DNA of 13,054 nucleotides from an uncultured Bacilli bacterium (GCA_944331725.1 CALVJE010000022.1:1-13054); one strand, 5' to 3'. Shown: positions 5,723 through 12,765, numbered from the stretch's first letter. Notes: generated from the sequence alone by a model not told the origin. Numbers and translations: made by a program.

Positions 5723-7441
5723 ATGACTTATACTGAGACAGATAATACTATTTCATTAACAGGAGCATTACCTACTACAGATGCAACAGGAAAAGTGAGA
5801 TTAACAGAAGGAGAATACTTTGATTTTACTGTAAGTAGTGAGATAGTAGGAGATGTAAATATAAACTATGAAATAAGTGCAAAAGATGTAACAACAGCTG
5901 AAAGAAAGATAGATGGAAGTAATATAAAGTTATATCTAACTAGATTAACAGAGACGGGCGAAGAAGAATTAATGACTCCTGAGACATATAATGAAGAGAC
6001 AAGCGAAAATACATATACAGGAAGACCATCAGGAGAGATGAGTTCATATACAAGTAGTATGAATAGTAGTGAAAGTAATAGATATAGACTTAGAATGTAT
6101 GTAACAGAAGAATATAATCCACAAGGAGATGGTGGCAATTTATCATTTAGTGTAAAGATAAATGTCTATGGTAAAGATGGATTAAATATAGAACCAAATA
6201 GACCAGAATTAGATAGTAATATGATAGCAGTAAGATATAATGGAAGTGAATGGGTAAAAGCAGATAGTAGTACAAATAACTGGTATAACTATGATAAACA
6301 GGAGTGGGCCAATGCAGTAACTGTTAGTAGTGATACATTATCAATATATCAAAGTGCGAGTATAGGAACAGTAGTAAATATGGATGATATAGAGACAATG
6401 TGGGTATGGATACCAAGATATAGTTATAGTATAGGAAGTGAAGATGGAACAAACTATTATGGGAAACAAGGAGATTATTTAAGTAGTACACCAACATTAG
6501 AATTGCCAGGAGAGATAGATGCAAAGTTTATTAGTAAAAATACAAAAGATAGAGGAAGTGCAAAATATATAGTAAGTTCAGGAATAGAAGAAAACAGTTG
6601 GTATACTCCAGATGCTTTTATATTTGGTGATGAAGAACTATCAGGAATATGGGTAGGTAAATTTGAAACTTCAAGCAGTAATCCTTCTGCAAGTAATGGA
6701 GGAGGAAATACTACTGATTTAGATGCAATGATAAAACCAAATGTAACTAGTTGGAGATATATAAGTGTGAGTAATGCTTTTACAGTATCACAAAAAATGA
6801 ATGATAATGGAAATAGATATGGATTTAGTAGTAATGTAGATACCCATATGATGAAGAATAGTGAATGGGCTATAGTTGCTTATCTATCCCAATCAAAATA
6901 TGGCAAGTTAGGAAACACTAATTTTACAGGATTAAGTAAAGAGATATATCAAAATAAATCAGATGCTTTTTTAACTGGTTGTAGTTATGGAAGTCCAAGT
7001 AATGCAAATACAGATTATGGATGCCAGTATACATATGATGTTGATATAAATGGAACAGGTGCATCAACCACAGGAACAATCTATGGAATATATGATATGA
7101 GTGGAGGATCATCAGAGTATATGATGAGTAATTATAACAATACAATAGGGAGTAGTGGGTTTAGCATAATGCCAAATGCAATATATTATGATAAATATAC
7201 AACTTCTGATGTAAGCACCACTTGTAATGGAAACATCTGTTTATCGCATAGTCTATCAGAAACGAGTGGATGGTATAATGATTCTAGAACAATGATGAGT
7301 GAAGAGTCACCATTGTTAATGCGTGGTGGATTCTATCTTAGAGATTATTATGATGGTATATTTGCCTTTAGTTATACTAATGCTATAGGTGGCCCTGCTA
7401 CTATAAATTCGTTCCGCCTCGTGATGAGTCCTAGTATATAA
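5723..7441 (+). CDS. Surface protein: camelysin/TasA-like N-domain plus C-type-lectin/FGE-like C-domain (main part after the frameshift)
   Basis: This 572-residue open frame follows the signal segment 5577-5696 in another frame; a single added A in the A5 run would fuse them into a secreted protein of about 620 residues. ATG 5723 has no ribosome site and is probably internal. Residues 1-150 are polar beta-rich sequence (TYTETDNTISLTGALPTTDA, then LTEGEYFDFTVSSEIVGDVN), resembling camelysin/TasA-type surface proteins. A linker at 165-200 (VRYNGSEWVKA, WYNYDKQEWANAVTV) leads into residues 220-572 with MWVWIPRYSY, IYDMSGGSSEYMM (455-467), MRGGFY (533-538) and SFRLVM (563-568). These last three match the YDMsGNvwEw, RGGs and FR-v hallmarks of formylglycine-enzyme/C-type-lectin folds. 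No formylglycine activity is expected; a binding or display role is more likely. Codon choice (AGA, GGA, ACA, ATA) is more purine-rich than in the neighbours, and the last 23 coding bases are unusually GC-rich. It ends in a hairpin and precedes a two-component system. Confidence 0.85.
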   Translation: MTYTETDNTISLTGALPTTDATGKVRLTEGEYFDFTVSSEIVGDVNINYEISAKDVTTAERKIDGSNIKLYLTRLTETGEEELMTPETYNEETSENTYTGRPSGEMSSYTSSMNSSESNRYRLRMYVTEEYNPQGDGGNLSFSVKINVYGKDGLNIEPNRPELDSNMIAVRYNGSEWVKADSSTNNWYNYDKQEWANAVTVSSDTLSIYQSASIGTVVNMDDIETMWVWIPRYSYSIGSEDGTNYYGKQGDYLSSTPTLELPGEIDAKFISKNTKDRGSAKYIVSSGIEENSWYTPDAFIFGDEELSGIWVGKFETSSSNPSASNGGGNTTDLDAMIKPNVTSWRYISVSNAFTVSQKMNDNGNRYGFSSNVDTHMMKNSEWAIVAYLSQSKYGKLGNTNFTGLSKEIYQNKSDAFLTGCSYGSPSNANTDYGCQYTYDVDINGTGASTTGTIYGIYDMSGGSSEYMMSNYNNTIGSSGFSIMPNAIYYDKYTTSDVSTTCNGNICLSHSLSETSGWYNDSRTMMSEESPLLMRGGFYLRDYYDGIFAFSYTNAIGGPATINSFRLVMSPSI

Positions 7442-7469
7442 AGAATGTCTATTATTAGATATTCTTTTC
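7441..7469 (+). terminator. Hairpin after the surface-protein gene
   Basis: AAGAATGTC (7441-7449) pairs with GATATTCTT (7458-7466), including one G-T wobble, around TATTATTA, and is followed by TTC. The stem begins at the last base of the TAA stop. It is of moderate strength. Confidence 0.55.
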
Positions 7470-7470
7470 A

Positions 7471-7490
7471 TTTCCCATAATTTCCCATAA
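7471..7490 (+). repeat. Tandem 10-bp repeat upstream of the two-component genes
   Basis: TTTCCCATAA occurs twice without a gap. It lies about 43-62 bp before the inferred transcription start downstream of the extended -10 at 7518-7526, where OmpR/PhoB-type activators usually bind as head-to-tail dimers. It is a candidate binding site for the response regulator encoded next. Confidence 0.5.
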
Positions 7491-7517
7491 TTCTTTTATA
7501 TTTTATACACTTTTGAT

Positions 7518-7526
7518 TGGTATGAT
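7518..7526 (+). promoter_or_regulatory. Extended -10 promoter element, distal promoter of the two-component genes
   Basis: TGGTATGAT combines TGn with a 5/6 -10 hexamer. No clear -35 is visible, which would fit an activator-dependent promoter. It would give a leader of about 150 nt before ATG 7687. Confidence 0.45.
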
Positions 7527-7661
7527 GGATGTGTAAAAGAAAGGAAGTGGTAAATGTAGTAGAGATGTTTAAATTACGTTTACAACTATAGTTTTTTTAC
7601 ATAAATAGTAAAAGAAGGGAGAGTGATAGCCTAAGTTAATATAGGCAAAACCTTTATAAAA

Positions 7662-7670
7662 TGATATACT
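7662..7670 (+). promoter_or_regulatory. Extended -10 promoter element, proximal promoter of the two-component genes
   Basis: TGATATACT combines TGn with a 5/6 -10 hexamer, 16 nt before ATG 7687. A transcript from here would carry a leader of only about 10 nt starting near AGGTGG (7677-7682). It could serve as a basal promoter beside the distal one. Confidence 0.4.
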
Positions 7671-7686
7671 AGGGGTAGGTGGTATT

Positions 7687-8349
7687 ATGTATAAAATATG
7701 TTTAGTTGAAGATGAAACTGATTTGTTAGCTGTAGTTAAAATGTATTTAGAAAAAGCAGGCTATGATGTTGTTACCTTTACTAAAGGAGCTGATGCTATC
7801 AATTATATTGGTAATGACGTTGATGTCTGGATTCTAGATATTATGTTAGGAGATGATGTTAATGGCTATGATGTAATCAAAGCAATTCGTGAAAAATATC
7901 CCCTTGTTCCTGTAATTTTTACATCTGCAAGAGATCAGGATTTGGATCGAATTTTAGGCCTTGAGTTAGGTAGCGATGATTACATCACTAAACCTTATTC
8001 CAGTAAAGAACTTGTCTTAAGAGTTAATAATATTATAAAAAGAGTATATCAAAGTAATGATACTAAAACCTTAAATTATTTAGATTATACTATCGACTTA
8101 GATAAAAGAACTGTAAATATTAAAAATAAAGATATTAAACTTACTACTTTAGAATTTGATTTACTTGTATTATTAATTCAAAATATAAATAAAAGTTTTT
8201 CAAGAGAAGATATTCTTAATGCTATATGGGGAACTGATTACTTTGGTAGTGATAGAGCGGTTGATGATTTAGTTAGAAGACTTAGAAAGAAAATGCCTTT
8301 ACTTAATGTTAATACTATATATGGATATGGGTATAGACTATCTTTATGA
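7687..8349 (+). CDS. OmpR/PhoB-family response regulator
   Basis: This is a two-component transcription factor. Residues 1-118 are a receiver domain with the acidic pair E8/D9 (VEDE), phospho-acceptor D51 (ILDIML), S80 in FTSAR and K102 in TKPYSS, so all switch residues are present. Residues about 125-220 are a winged helix (LTTLEFDLLVLLIQNINKSF, VDDLVRRLRKKM, TIYGYGYRLSL), with the usual end of the OmpR class. The length of 220 residues is normal. The ribosome site is AGGTGG at 7677-7682. Its stop overlaps the kinase start in ATGA (8346-8349), implying translational coupling. Two promoter-like elements and a tandem repeat upstream suggest autoregulation. Its likely partner is the kinase downstream; the surface protein upstream is a possible target, by location only. 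Confidence 0.94.
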   Translation: MYKICLVEDETDLLAVVKMYLEKAGYDVVTFTKGADAINYIGNDVDVWILDIMLGDDVNGYDVIKAIREKYPLVPVIFTSARDQDLDRILGLELGSDDYITKPYSSKELVLRVNNIIKRVYQSNDTKTLNYLDYTIDLDKRTVNIKNKDIKLTTLEFDLLVLLIQNINKSFSREDILNAIWGTDYFGSDRAVDDLVRRLRKKMPLLNVNTIYGYGYRLSL

Positions 8350-9620
8350 AAATATTTAATAAATTATCTCATCAATTATTAATATTAATAATAGTTGTCT
8401 TTCTAGCTTTCTTTATAACTTTATCTATTATCTTACCACAAGTAATCGTTCCATCCGCTGAACGGAATATTTATAGTTATTTAAGGGAGCCTCTTGAATT
8501 TGTTCAATCAGATATTGATACTGATTTAATTACTACCGAAATTGCTTACCTTTATAAAATAGACAATACAGTTGCATATTCAGATAATATTCACGATATT
8601 ATTGACTTTAAAAATGTCAATGAAATTATGAATGCTTTTACCGATAATTACGGAAAATTTATATATAAAAACCAAATTTATTATTATTATACACTCCATA
8701 ATGATGATGTTACTAAAATAGCTCTTACCAATGATACTTATATTGAGAAGACTAAACAGGATATACTTGATGCTGTTCTACCAGTAGTTATGGTAGCTTT
8801 TCTAATAATAGCCCTTATCTTAATACTATGGGGAAGCTTAATTGTAAGAAAAATAGAAAAGTTAAAGAATAAAATAGATAATATAGACAATGACAATTAT
8901 GATCATACGCTTAGTTTTTGGCTTGATGATGAAATGCGTTCATTAGAAATGGCTATTGAAGATATGCGAATTTCTTTAAAAGATCAAGAAGAATATCGCA
9001 ATCAAATGTATCAAAATATTTCACATGATTTTAAAACACCTCTCACCGTAATAAAATCATATATAGAAGCTTATAATGATAAGATTGAAGATGCTAATAC
9101 TGTAATAGATGTTATTAGTGAACAAACTGAAAAGCTTGAATTAAAAGTTCATTCACTTCTTTATTTGAATAAATTAGATTATTTAAAAGAAAATAAAAAT
9201 GTAGTATATGAGTTAGTAGATATTAAGAAGATTATTGATACTGCGATTAAAGAATTTAAGTTTAGAAGAAAAGATGTTAAATTTATTGTAAGTTATGATA
9301 AATTTAGTAAATTTTATGGTACTTATGATTACTTCGAAACTGTTATAGATAATATTCTTGCTAACTTTATGCGATATGCAGATACTACAATAAAAATAAC
9401 AATTAAAAATAACCGTTTAACCTTATATAATGATGGTCCTAATATAGAAGATACTCTCCTTGAAGGAATCTTTACTCCGTTCCGGAAAGGTATTAAGGGT
9501 GAATTTGGATTGGGACTTTCAATAGTCAAAAAAACCTTATTACTAATGAACTATGATATTAAAATTAAAAACGAGAAAAAAGGTGTATCCTTTGTTATAA
9601 GTAAAAAGACTTCTAAATAA
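8346..9620 (+). CDS. Membrane sensor histidine kinase
   Basis: This is the partner kinase of the response regulator. Its 424 residues comprise: membrane segment 1 (about 10-33), an external sensor region of about 110 residues (35-142) rich in Tyr, Asp and Asn, membrane segment 2 (143-167), a short HAMP-like linker (168-215), the HisKA dimerisation domain with phospho-acceptor H227 in NISHDFKTPLTVIKSY, and a HATPase domain with N336/N340 (DNILANFMRYA), NDGPNI (362-367), FTPFRKG and GLGLSIV (388-394). The first glycine box starts with N where many kinases have D (DxGxG); this variant is seen in related Firmicutes kinases, so activity is still expected. The sensor part matches no ligand domain that I recognise. 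It overlaps the regulator by ATGA and ends in a terminator. It is expected in the cytoplasmic membrane. Confidence 0.94.
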   Translation: MKIFNKLSHQLLILIIVVFLAFFITLSIILPQVIVPSAERNIYSYLREPLEFVQSDIDTDLITTEIAYLYKIDNTVAYSDNIHDIIDFKNVNEIMNAFTDNYGKFIYKNQIYYYYTLHNDDVTKIALTNDTYIEKTKQDILDAVLPVVMVAFLIIALILILWGSLIVRKIEKLKNKIDNIDNDNYDHTLSFWLDDEMRSLEMAIEDMRISLKDQEEYRNQMYQNISHDFKTPLTVIKSYIEAYNDKIEDANTVIDVISEQTEKLELKVHSLLYLNKLDYLKENKNVVYELVDIKKIIDTAIKEFKFRRKDVKFIVSYDKFSKFYGTYDYFETVIDNILANFMRYADTTIKITIKNNRLTLYNDGPNIEDTLLEGIFTPFRKGIKGEFGLGLSIVKKTLLLMNYDIKIKNEKKGVSFVISKKTSK

Positions 9621-9636
9621 TAATAGAGGTCTTTTT
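9603..9636 (+). terminator. Intrinsic terminator after the histidine kinase
   Basis: A 12-bp stem with one G-T wobble (9603-9614 with 9625-9636) has a 10-nt loop and ends in TTTTT. The TAA stop (9618-9620) is in the loop. Confidence 0.8.
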
Positions 9637-9661
9637 GGTTATATTAATAATGGGTGATTAG

Positions 9662-10447
9662 ATGACTATATTAATAACGGGTGCTAGAAGTAATATTGGT
9701 TACAATATTGCAAAATTACTTGCTAGAAGGGGACATATTGTATATGCAGGATGTAAAACTAAAGAAGAAGTTAAAACTTTAGAAGAGAAAATTAATAAGG
9801 AAAAGATTATTATGTTTCCAATAGTTTTAGATTTAATTAAAGATAATTCTAAATTAATAGATAGTCTTGATATAGATTGTTTAGTATTACAAGCATCTAT
9901 TAGTAATGGAGGTAGTGTTTTAGAAATAGCTAATGATAGATTTAATGAAGTTATTGATGTTAATATAAAGGGTAATTTTAGACTTTTACAACAGTTTATT
10001 AGATATTGTTATTATAATAAAAAGTCAGGTAAAATCTTTCTTACTTCTTCTTTGGCAGCTTTTCTACCATTGCCATATTTATCTACTTATACATCAAGTA
10101 AACTTTATTTAATTAGCCTTGCTAATACTCTTAGATTAGAACTTTTATATCAAAAATTAGATGTTAGTATATCCTTAATCTTACCAGGAGCCTATTACAC
10201 AGGTTTTAATGATTTAATGATAGATAATAAAGAATTAGATAATTATATAATAAAATCTAAGGCTTTAAAAATGACTAAATATCAAAGAATATTTTTTAGT
10301 CTAATAGAAAAGTATGATTATAGTGATTTAGTTAAAGATGTTGTTAAAAATATAGAAAAAGATAATCCTAGTTACATTATTAGTAGACCAATATTAGAAA
10401 AAATATTTACTAAAGTGTATGTCATTATTAAAAGTATTATAGTATAA
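9662..10447 (+). CDS. Short-chain dehydrogenase/reductase (SDR)
   Basis: This is an NAD(P)-dependent oxidoreductase of the classical SDR fold; the substrate is unknown. Visible motifs: the nucleotide loop TGARSNIG (6-13), N101 in DVNIKGNF, the catalytic Ser in TSSLAA (128-133) and YTSSK with Y143/K147, so the N-S-Y-K tetrad is present. LPGAYYTGF (174-182) matches the PG...T segment after the active site. The usual NNAG after strand 4 is LQAS here. R9 and CKTKEE at the end of strand 2 hint at NADP preference. The C-terminal 30 residues are hydrophobic and basic (IFTKVYVIIKSIIV) and may touch the membrane. The length of 261 is typical. The ribosome site is weak (GGGTGA, 9652-9657). It is the first gene of a co-oriented group that ends at 12677. 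Confidence 0.88.
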   Translation: MTILITGARSNIGYNIAKLLARRGHIVYAGCKTKEEVKTLEEKINKEKIIMFPIVLDLIKDNSKLIDSLDIDCLVLQASISNGGSVLEIANDRFNEVIDVNIKGNFRLLQQFIRYCYYNKKSGKIFLTSSLAAFLPLPYLSTYTSSKLYLISLANTLRLELLYQKLDVSISLILPGAYYTGFNDLMIDNKELDNYIIKSKALKMTKYQRIFFSLIEKYDYSDLVKDVVKNIEKDNPSYIISRPILEKIFTKVYVIIKSIIV

Positions 10448-10479
10448 TATTAAAAGAAACAAAGAAAGACAGTGATTTT

Positions 10480-11391
10480 ATGCTAGAAGAGAAAATAGAT
10501 CTTTATATAGAAGAAGTAAGAGAGAAGAATAAGGATAAATTAATGGATTATAATAAACTAATCGCTAAATGTCCTTTTATTACTAATAAAAAAGAATTAG
10601 ATATTGCTAAAAAGAAATTAGAAGAGTTAGATGAAGAGAATTTAGAGTTTTATAATCATATTATAGATTTAATTAAAGATAAGAATACTGATTTAAATAG
10701 TTTATATCTTTTATATAAAGAATATAACGATGTTGAGATAATTAGAGATTTACTTGCTGAAGAGATTTATAATAAAGAAATAGAACTTGATACTACTAAG
10801 AAAAATTTTAATAAAGATAGTGATAATGTTAAGGAAGTTGAAAAAACTGTTAAAGAGTTAAAGTCTATGAGTGGTATTTTAGATAATTTATCTAAAACTA
10901 TTAGTGTTGATTTAGATGATATGTTTGTAAAAATAGAAAGAGAAGAAGCTAAGAAGTTAGGATTTGGTATGAAAGCATTACTTGCTATTGGTAGTTTTCT
11001 ATCTTTTAAAAATAATAAAAATATTTTGGGAACAGTTCTTGTTAGTTATCTATCTTATAAAGTTATTAGTGAGCTAGCATCTTCTAGTAAAAATAGTTAT
11101 ATAGATTTATGTGAAGAATATATAACTACTTTAGAAGGATATAAAGATGATTTAGAAGATTTAGAAAAGGGTTTAATTAGTAATTTAGATAATATAGAAA
11201 GCTTAGAAAAGAAATTAAAAGATAAATATAAAGCTTATTTAGAAGAAAGAGAATTTAAGAATTTATTTAGTATTATTGATAAGATAAAAGATAGTGTTAA
11301 GAGTAGTTTAAAAGATGTAGATAAATCTTTAGATAATGCTAATAGAAGTATAGATGAATCTAAAGTAAAAGTTAAAAGATTGGAAGAGTAA
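10480..11391 (+). CDS. Coiled-coil protein with central hydrophobic hairpin, function unknown
   Basis: I do not recognise a family. The 303 residues are mostly charged helix with heptad-like Leu/Ile spacing: about 1-155 and 205-303 look like coiled coils rich in Lys, Glu and Asp. Between them, residues 163-176 (GMKALLAIGSFLSF) and 181-199 (NILGTVLVSYLSYKVISEL) form two hydrophobic stretches separated by a short KNNK turn, like a re-entrant hairpin or membrane anchor with both arms on the same side. There is no signal peptide. ATG 10480 has only a weak ribosome site (AGAAAGACAGTG). It lies 32 nt after the SDR gene and ends 2 nt before the pentapeptide-repeat gene, so it is probably cotranscribed. 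The shape suggests a membrane-tethered structural or scaffold protein. This is inference. Confidence 0.75.
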   Translation: MLEEKIDLYIEEVREKNKDKLMDYNKLIAKCPFITNKKELDIAKKKLEELDEENLEFYNHIIDLIKDKNTDLNSLYLLYKEYNDVEIIRDLLAEEIYNKEIELDTTKKNFNKDSDNVKEVEKTVKELKSMSGILDNLSKTISVDLDDMFVKIEREEAKKLGFGMKALLAIGSFLSFKNNKNILGTVLVSYLSYKVISELASSSKNSYIDLCEEYITTLEGYKDDLEDLEKGLISNLDNIESLEKKLKDKYKAYLEEREFKNLFSIIDKIKDSVKSSLKDVDKSLDNANRSIDESKVKVKRLEE

Positions 11392-11393
11392 TT

Positions 11394-11981
11394 ATGTTTA
11401 ATGAATTTGTTGATGATGAGACTTTTTATAATAAAGAATATTTTAATGATAAGTTTCCTAATACTTCTTATTATTTAACTTTTAGAGATTGTATTTTTAC
11501 AAATATTGATTTTAGTAGTTGTGATTTAGAAAGAATAGATTTTAAATCTTGTAAATTTAAAAATTGTGATTTTCGTAATGCTAATTTTAGTAATAATGGT
11601 ATAAGAGATTTAACATTTATTAATTGTAATTTACTTGGAATAGATTTTAGTAGTAGTACTCTTATAGATTCTATTATTGAAGATTCTAATTTAGATTATA
11701 GTAATTTTTCATTAGTTAAATTCAATAATTTTAAATTTAATAATTGTTCACTAAAATATGCTAGTTTTAATGAAGTTAAATTTAAGAAAATGGAATTTAA
11801 TTATTGTAATTTAGAAGAAGGAGAGTTTTTACATACATCATTAGATAAAATAAAATTAAATACAAGTAATATTAATAATATTAAAGTATCTATAGAAGAT
11901 TTAAAAGGAGTTGTTGTTAATATGAGAGGGGCTTTAGATTTAAGTCTTTTATTAGGTATTAAGATAGAAGAGAGTGATTAG
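11394..11981 (+). CDS. Pentapeptide-repeat protein
   Basis: Residues about 30-160 consist of five-residue units with Phe or Leu in the centre (NIDFS SCDLE RIDFK SCKFK NCDFR NANFS, later INCNL LGIDF and YCNLE), which fold into a right-handed four-sided beta helix. Cys is frequent at the face positions (SC, NC), which is unusual compared with the common A(D/N)LxX pattern. The 195-residue protein has no signal or membrane segment. Some family members mimic DNA and protect gyrase from quinolones, but most have unknown roles, and nothing here favours that role. GGAAGAG lies just before ATG 11394. The gene starts 2 nt after the previous stop and ends directly at the ATG of the next gene, so translation of the three genes is likely coupled. 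Confidence 0.88.
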   Translation: MFNEFVDDETFYNKEYFNDKFPNTSYYLTFRDCIFTNIDFSSCDLERIDFKSCKFKNCDFRNANFSNNGIRDLTFINCNLLGIDFSSSTLIDSIIEDSNLDYSNFSLVKFNNFKFNNCSLKYASFNEVKFKKMEFNYCNLEEGEFLHTSLDKIKLNTSNINNIKVSIEDLKGVVVNMRGALDLSLLLGIKIEESD

Positions 11982-12677
11982 ATGAATATATATGCTCATA
12001 GAGGTTTATTTGATAATAAAAAAATAGTAGAAAATACTATTCCTGCTTTTAAAAGAGCTTTAAAAGAAGATCTTAATATAGAACTTGATATTAGACTAAC
12101 TAAAGATAAGAAAATAATTGTCTTTCACGATGATAATTTAAAACGTCTTACTGGAATTGATAAATTAGTTAAAGATACTACTTATGAAGAATTAAAAAAA
12201 GTTAAACTGTTAGATACAGATTTAACTATTCCTACTTTAGAAGAAGTATTAAATTTAGTTAGTGGTAAATGTATTTTATTAATAGAAATAAAAGAGTTAT
12301 TTTCTACTACTTCTCTTGCTAAATTAAATAAGTTATTACTTGATTATAATGGAAAAGTTCTATTACAATCATTTAATCCTTTTGTAATTAAAAGAATCAG
12401 TTTAAGTAGTCTTGGAAGATATAGTATAGGGATTTTACTTGCTAATAAATATAAAGGAATAAAAGAGGGGTTTTATAATTTGTATATTTATAATTATTTA
12501 TTAAAAAGAAAATACTGTGATTTTATTTCTAGTCCAATGGAATTAGTATTTAAAGTTAAAGAAAAGTCAGATAAAGAATTATTTATTTGGACTATAAAGA
12601 CTAAAGATGAGTTTATAAAGTATAAAAAATATAGTAATAATTTAATATGTGAAGAGAAAGGAATTATTAAAAAGTAA
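11982..12677 (+). CDS. Glycerophosphodiester phosphodiesterase family protein
   Basis: This family hydrolyses glycerophosphodiesters, or related phosphodiesters from lipids and teichoic-acid-like polymers, to glycerol-3-phosphate and an alcohol. The 231 residues contain the hallmarks: AHRG (5-8, with H6/R7), ENTIPAF (17-23), ELDIRLTKDKKIIVFHD with E34, D36 and H49, then LIEIKE (about 106-111) and LLQSFNP (about 129-135). All catalytic and metal-binding positions are present. There is no signal peptide, so the protein is probably cytosolic. GAGAGTGA serves as ribosome site, and ATG 11982 directly follows the TAG stop of the pentapeptide gene. It is the last gene of the group, followed by a weak hairpin. 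A link to membrane lipid turnover fits its membrane-associated neighbour but is unproven. Confidence 0.93.
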   Translation: MNIYAHRGLFDNKKIVENTIPAFKRALKEDLNIELDIRLTKDKKIIVFHDDNLKRLTGIDKLVKDTTYEELKKVKLLDTDLTIPTLEEVLNLVSGKCILLIEIKELFSTTSLAKLNKLLLDYNGKVLLQSFNPFVIKRISLSSLGRYSIGILLANKYKGIKEGFYNLYIYNYLLKRKYCDFISSPMELVFKVKEKSDKELFIWTIKTKDEFIKYKKYSNNLICEEKGIIKK

Positions 12678-12700
12678 AAAACAACCTAAATGGTCGTTTT
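12678..12700 (+). terminator. Weak hairpin after the GDPD gene
   Basis: AAAACAACC (12678-12686) pairs with GGTCGTTTT (12692-12700) with one A-C mismatch and a 5-nt loop. The stem ends in TTTT. Confidence 0.45.
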
Positions 12701-12711
12701 AAAAATCATAT

Positions 12712-12754
12712 TGGTAGCGAGAGGTGGATTTGAACCCTCGACCTTTCGGGTATG
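12712..12754 (-). other. tRNA-Met-like 3' fragment, candidate attachment site
   Basis: On the minus strand, positions 34-76 of a tRNA can be read without gaps: anticodon CAT (12754-12752), AC, CCGAA, variable AGGTC, T-arm GAGGG-TTCAAAT-CCACC, acceptor TCTCGCT, discriminator A and encoded CCA (12714-12712). CATACCCG followed by AGGTCG is typical of bacterial elongator tRNA-Met. The 5' half (acceptor, D-arm, anticodon 5' strand) is absent: homology stops exactly at the anticodon and an A/T-rich sequence follows. No matching 5' acceptor strand AGCGAGA is present further along. A tRNA 3' fragment of this extent is the usual trace of site-specific integration. The T-stem has two mismatches. Confidence 0.7.
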
Positions 12755-12765
12755 TGCAAAATATC

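Noticed and set aside
5866..7145. Minus-strand open frames inside the surface-protein gene
   Set aside because: They lack ribosome sites and have low-complexity Leu/Tyr/Ser compositions typical of antisense shadows of a repetitive gene. The small minus frame at 9329-9529 inside the kinase is rejected for the same reason.
7554..7559. Start-stop ATGTAG behind a GGAAG ribosome site as a regulatory minimal ORF
   Set aside because: Too short to separate from chance in AT-rich sequence; mentioned only as part of the leader.
7620..7660. A c-di-GMP or similar riboswitch suggested by GGCAAAACC
   Set aside because: Only a short resemblance; the other conserved parts of the known aptamer are missing and no consistent fold was found.
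8346..8349. Mycoplasma-type code with TGA as Trp
   Set aside because: The response regulator ends at TGA exactly where the OmpR family ends, and Trp is encoded by TGG throughout, so TGA is a stop.
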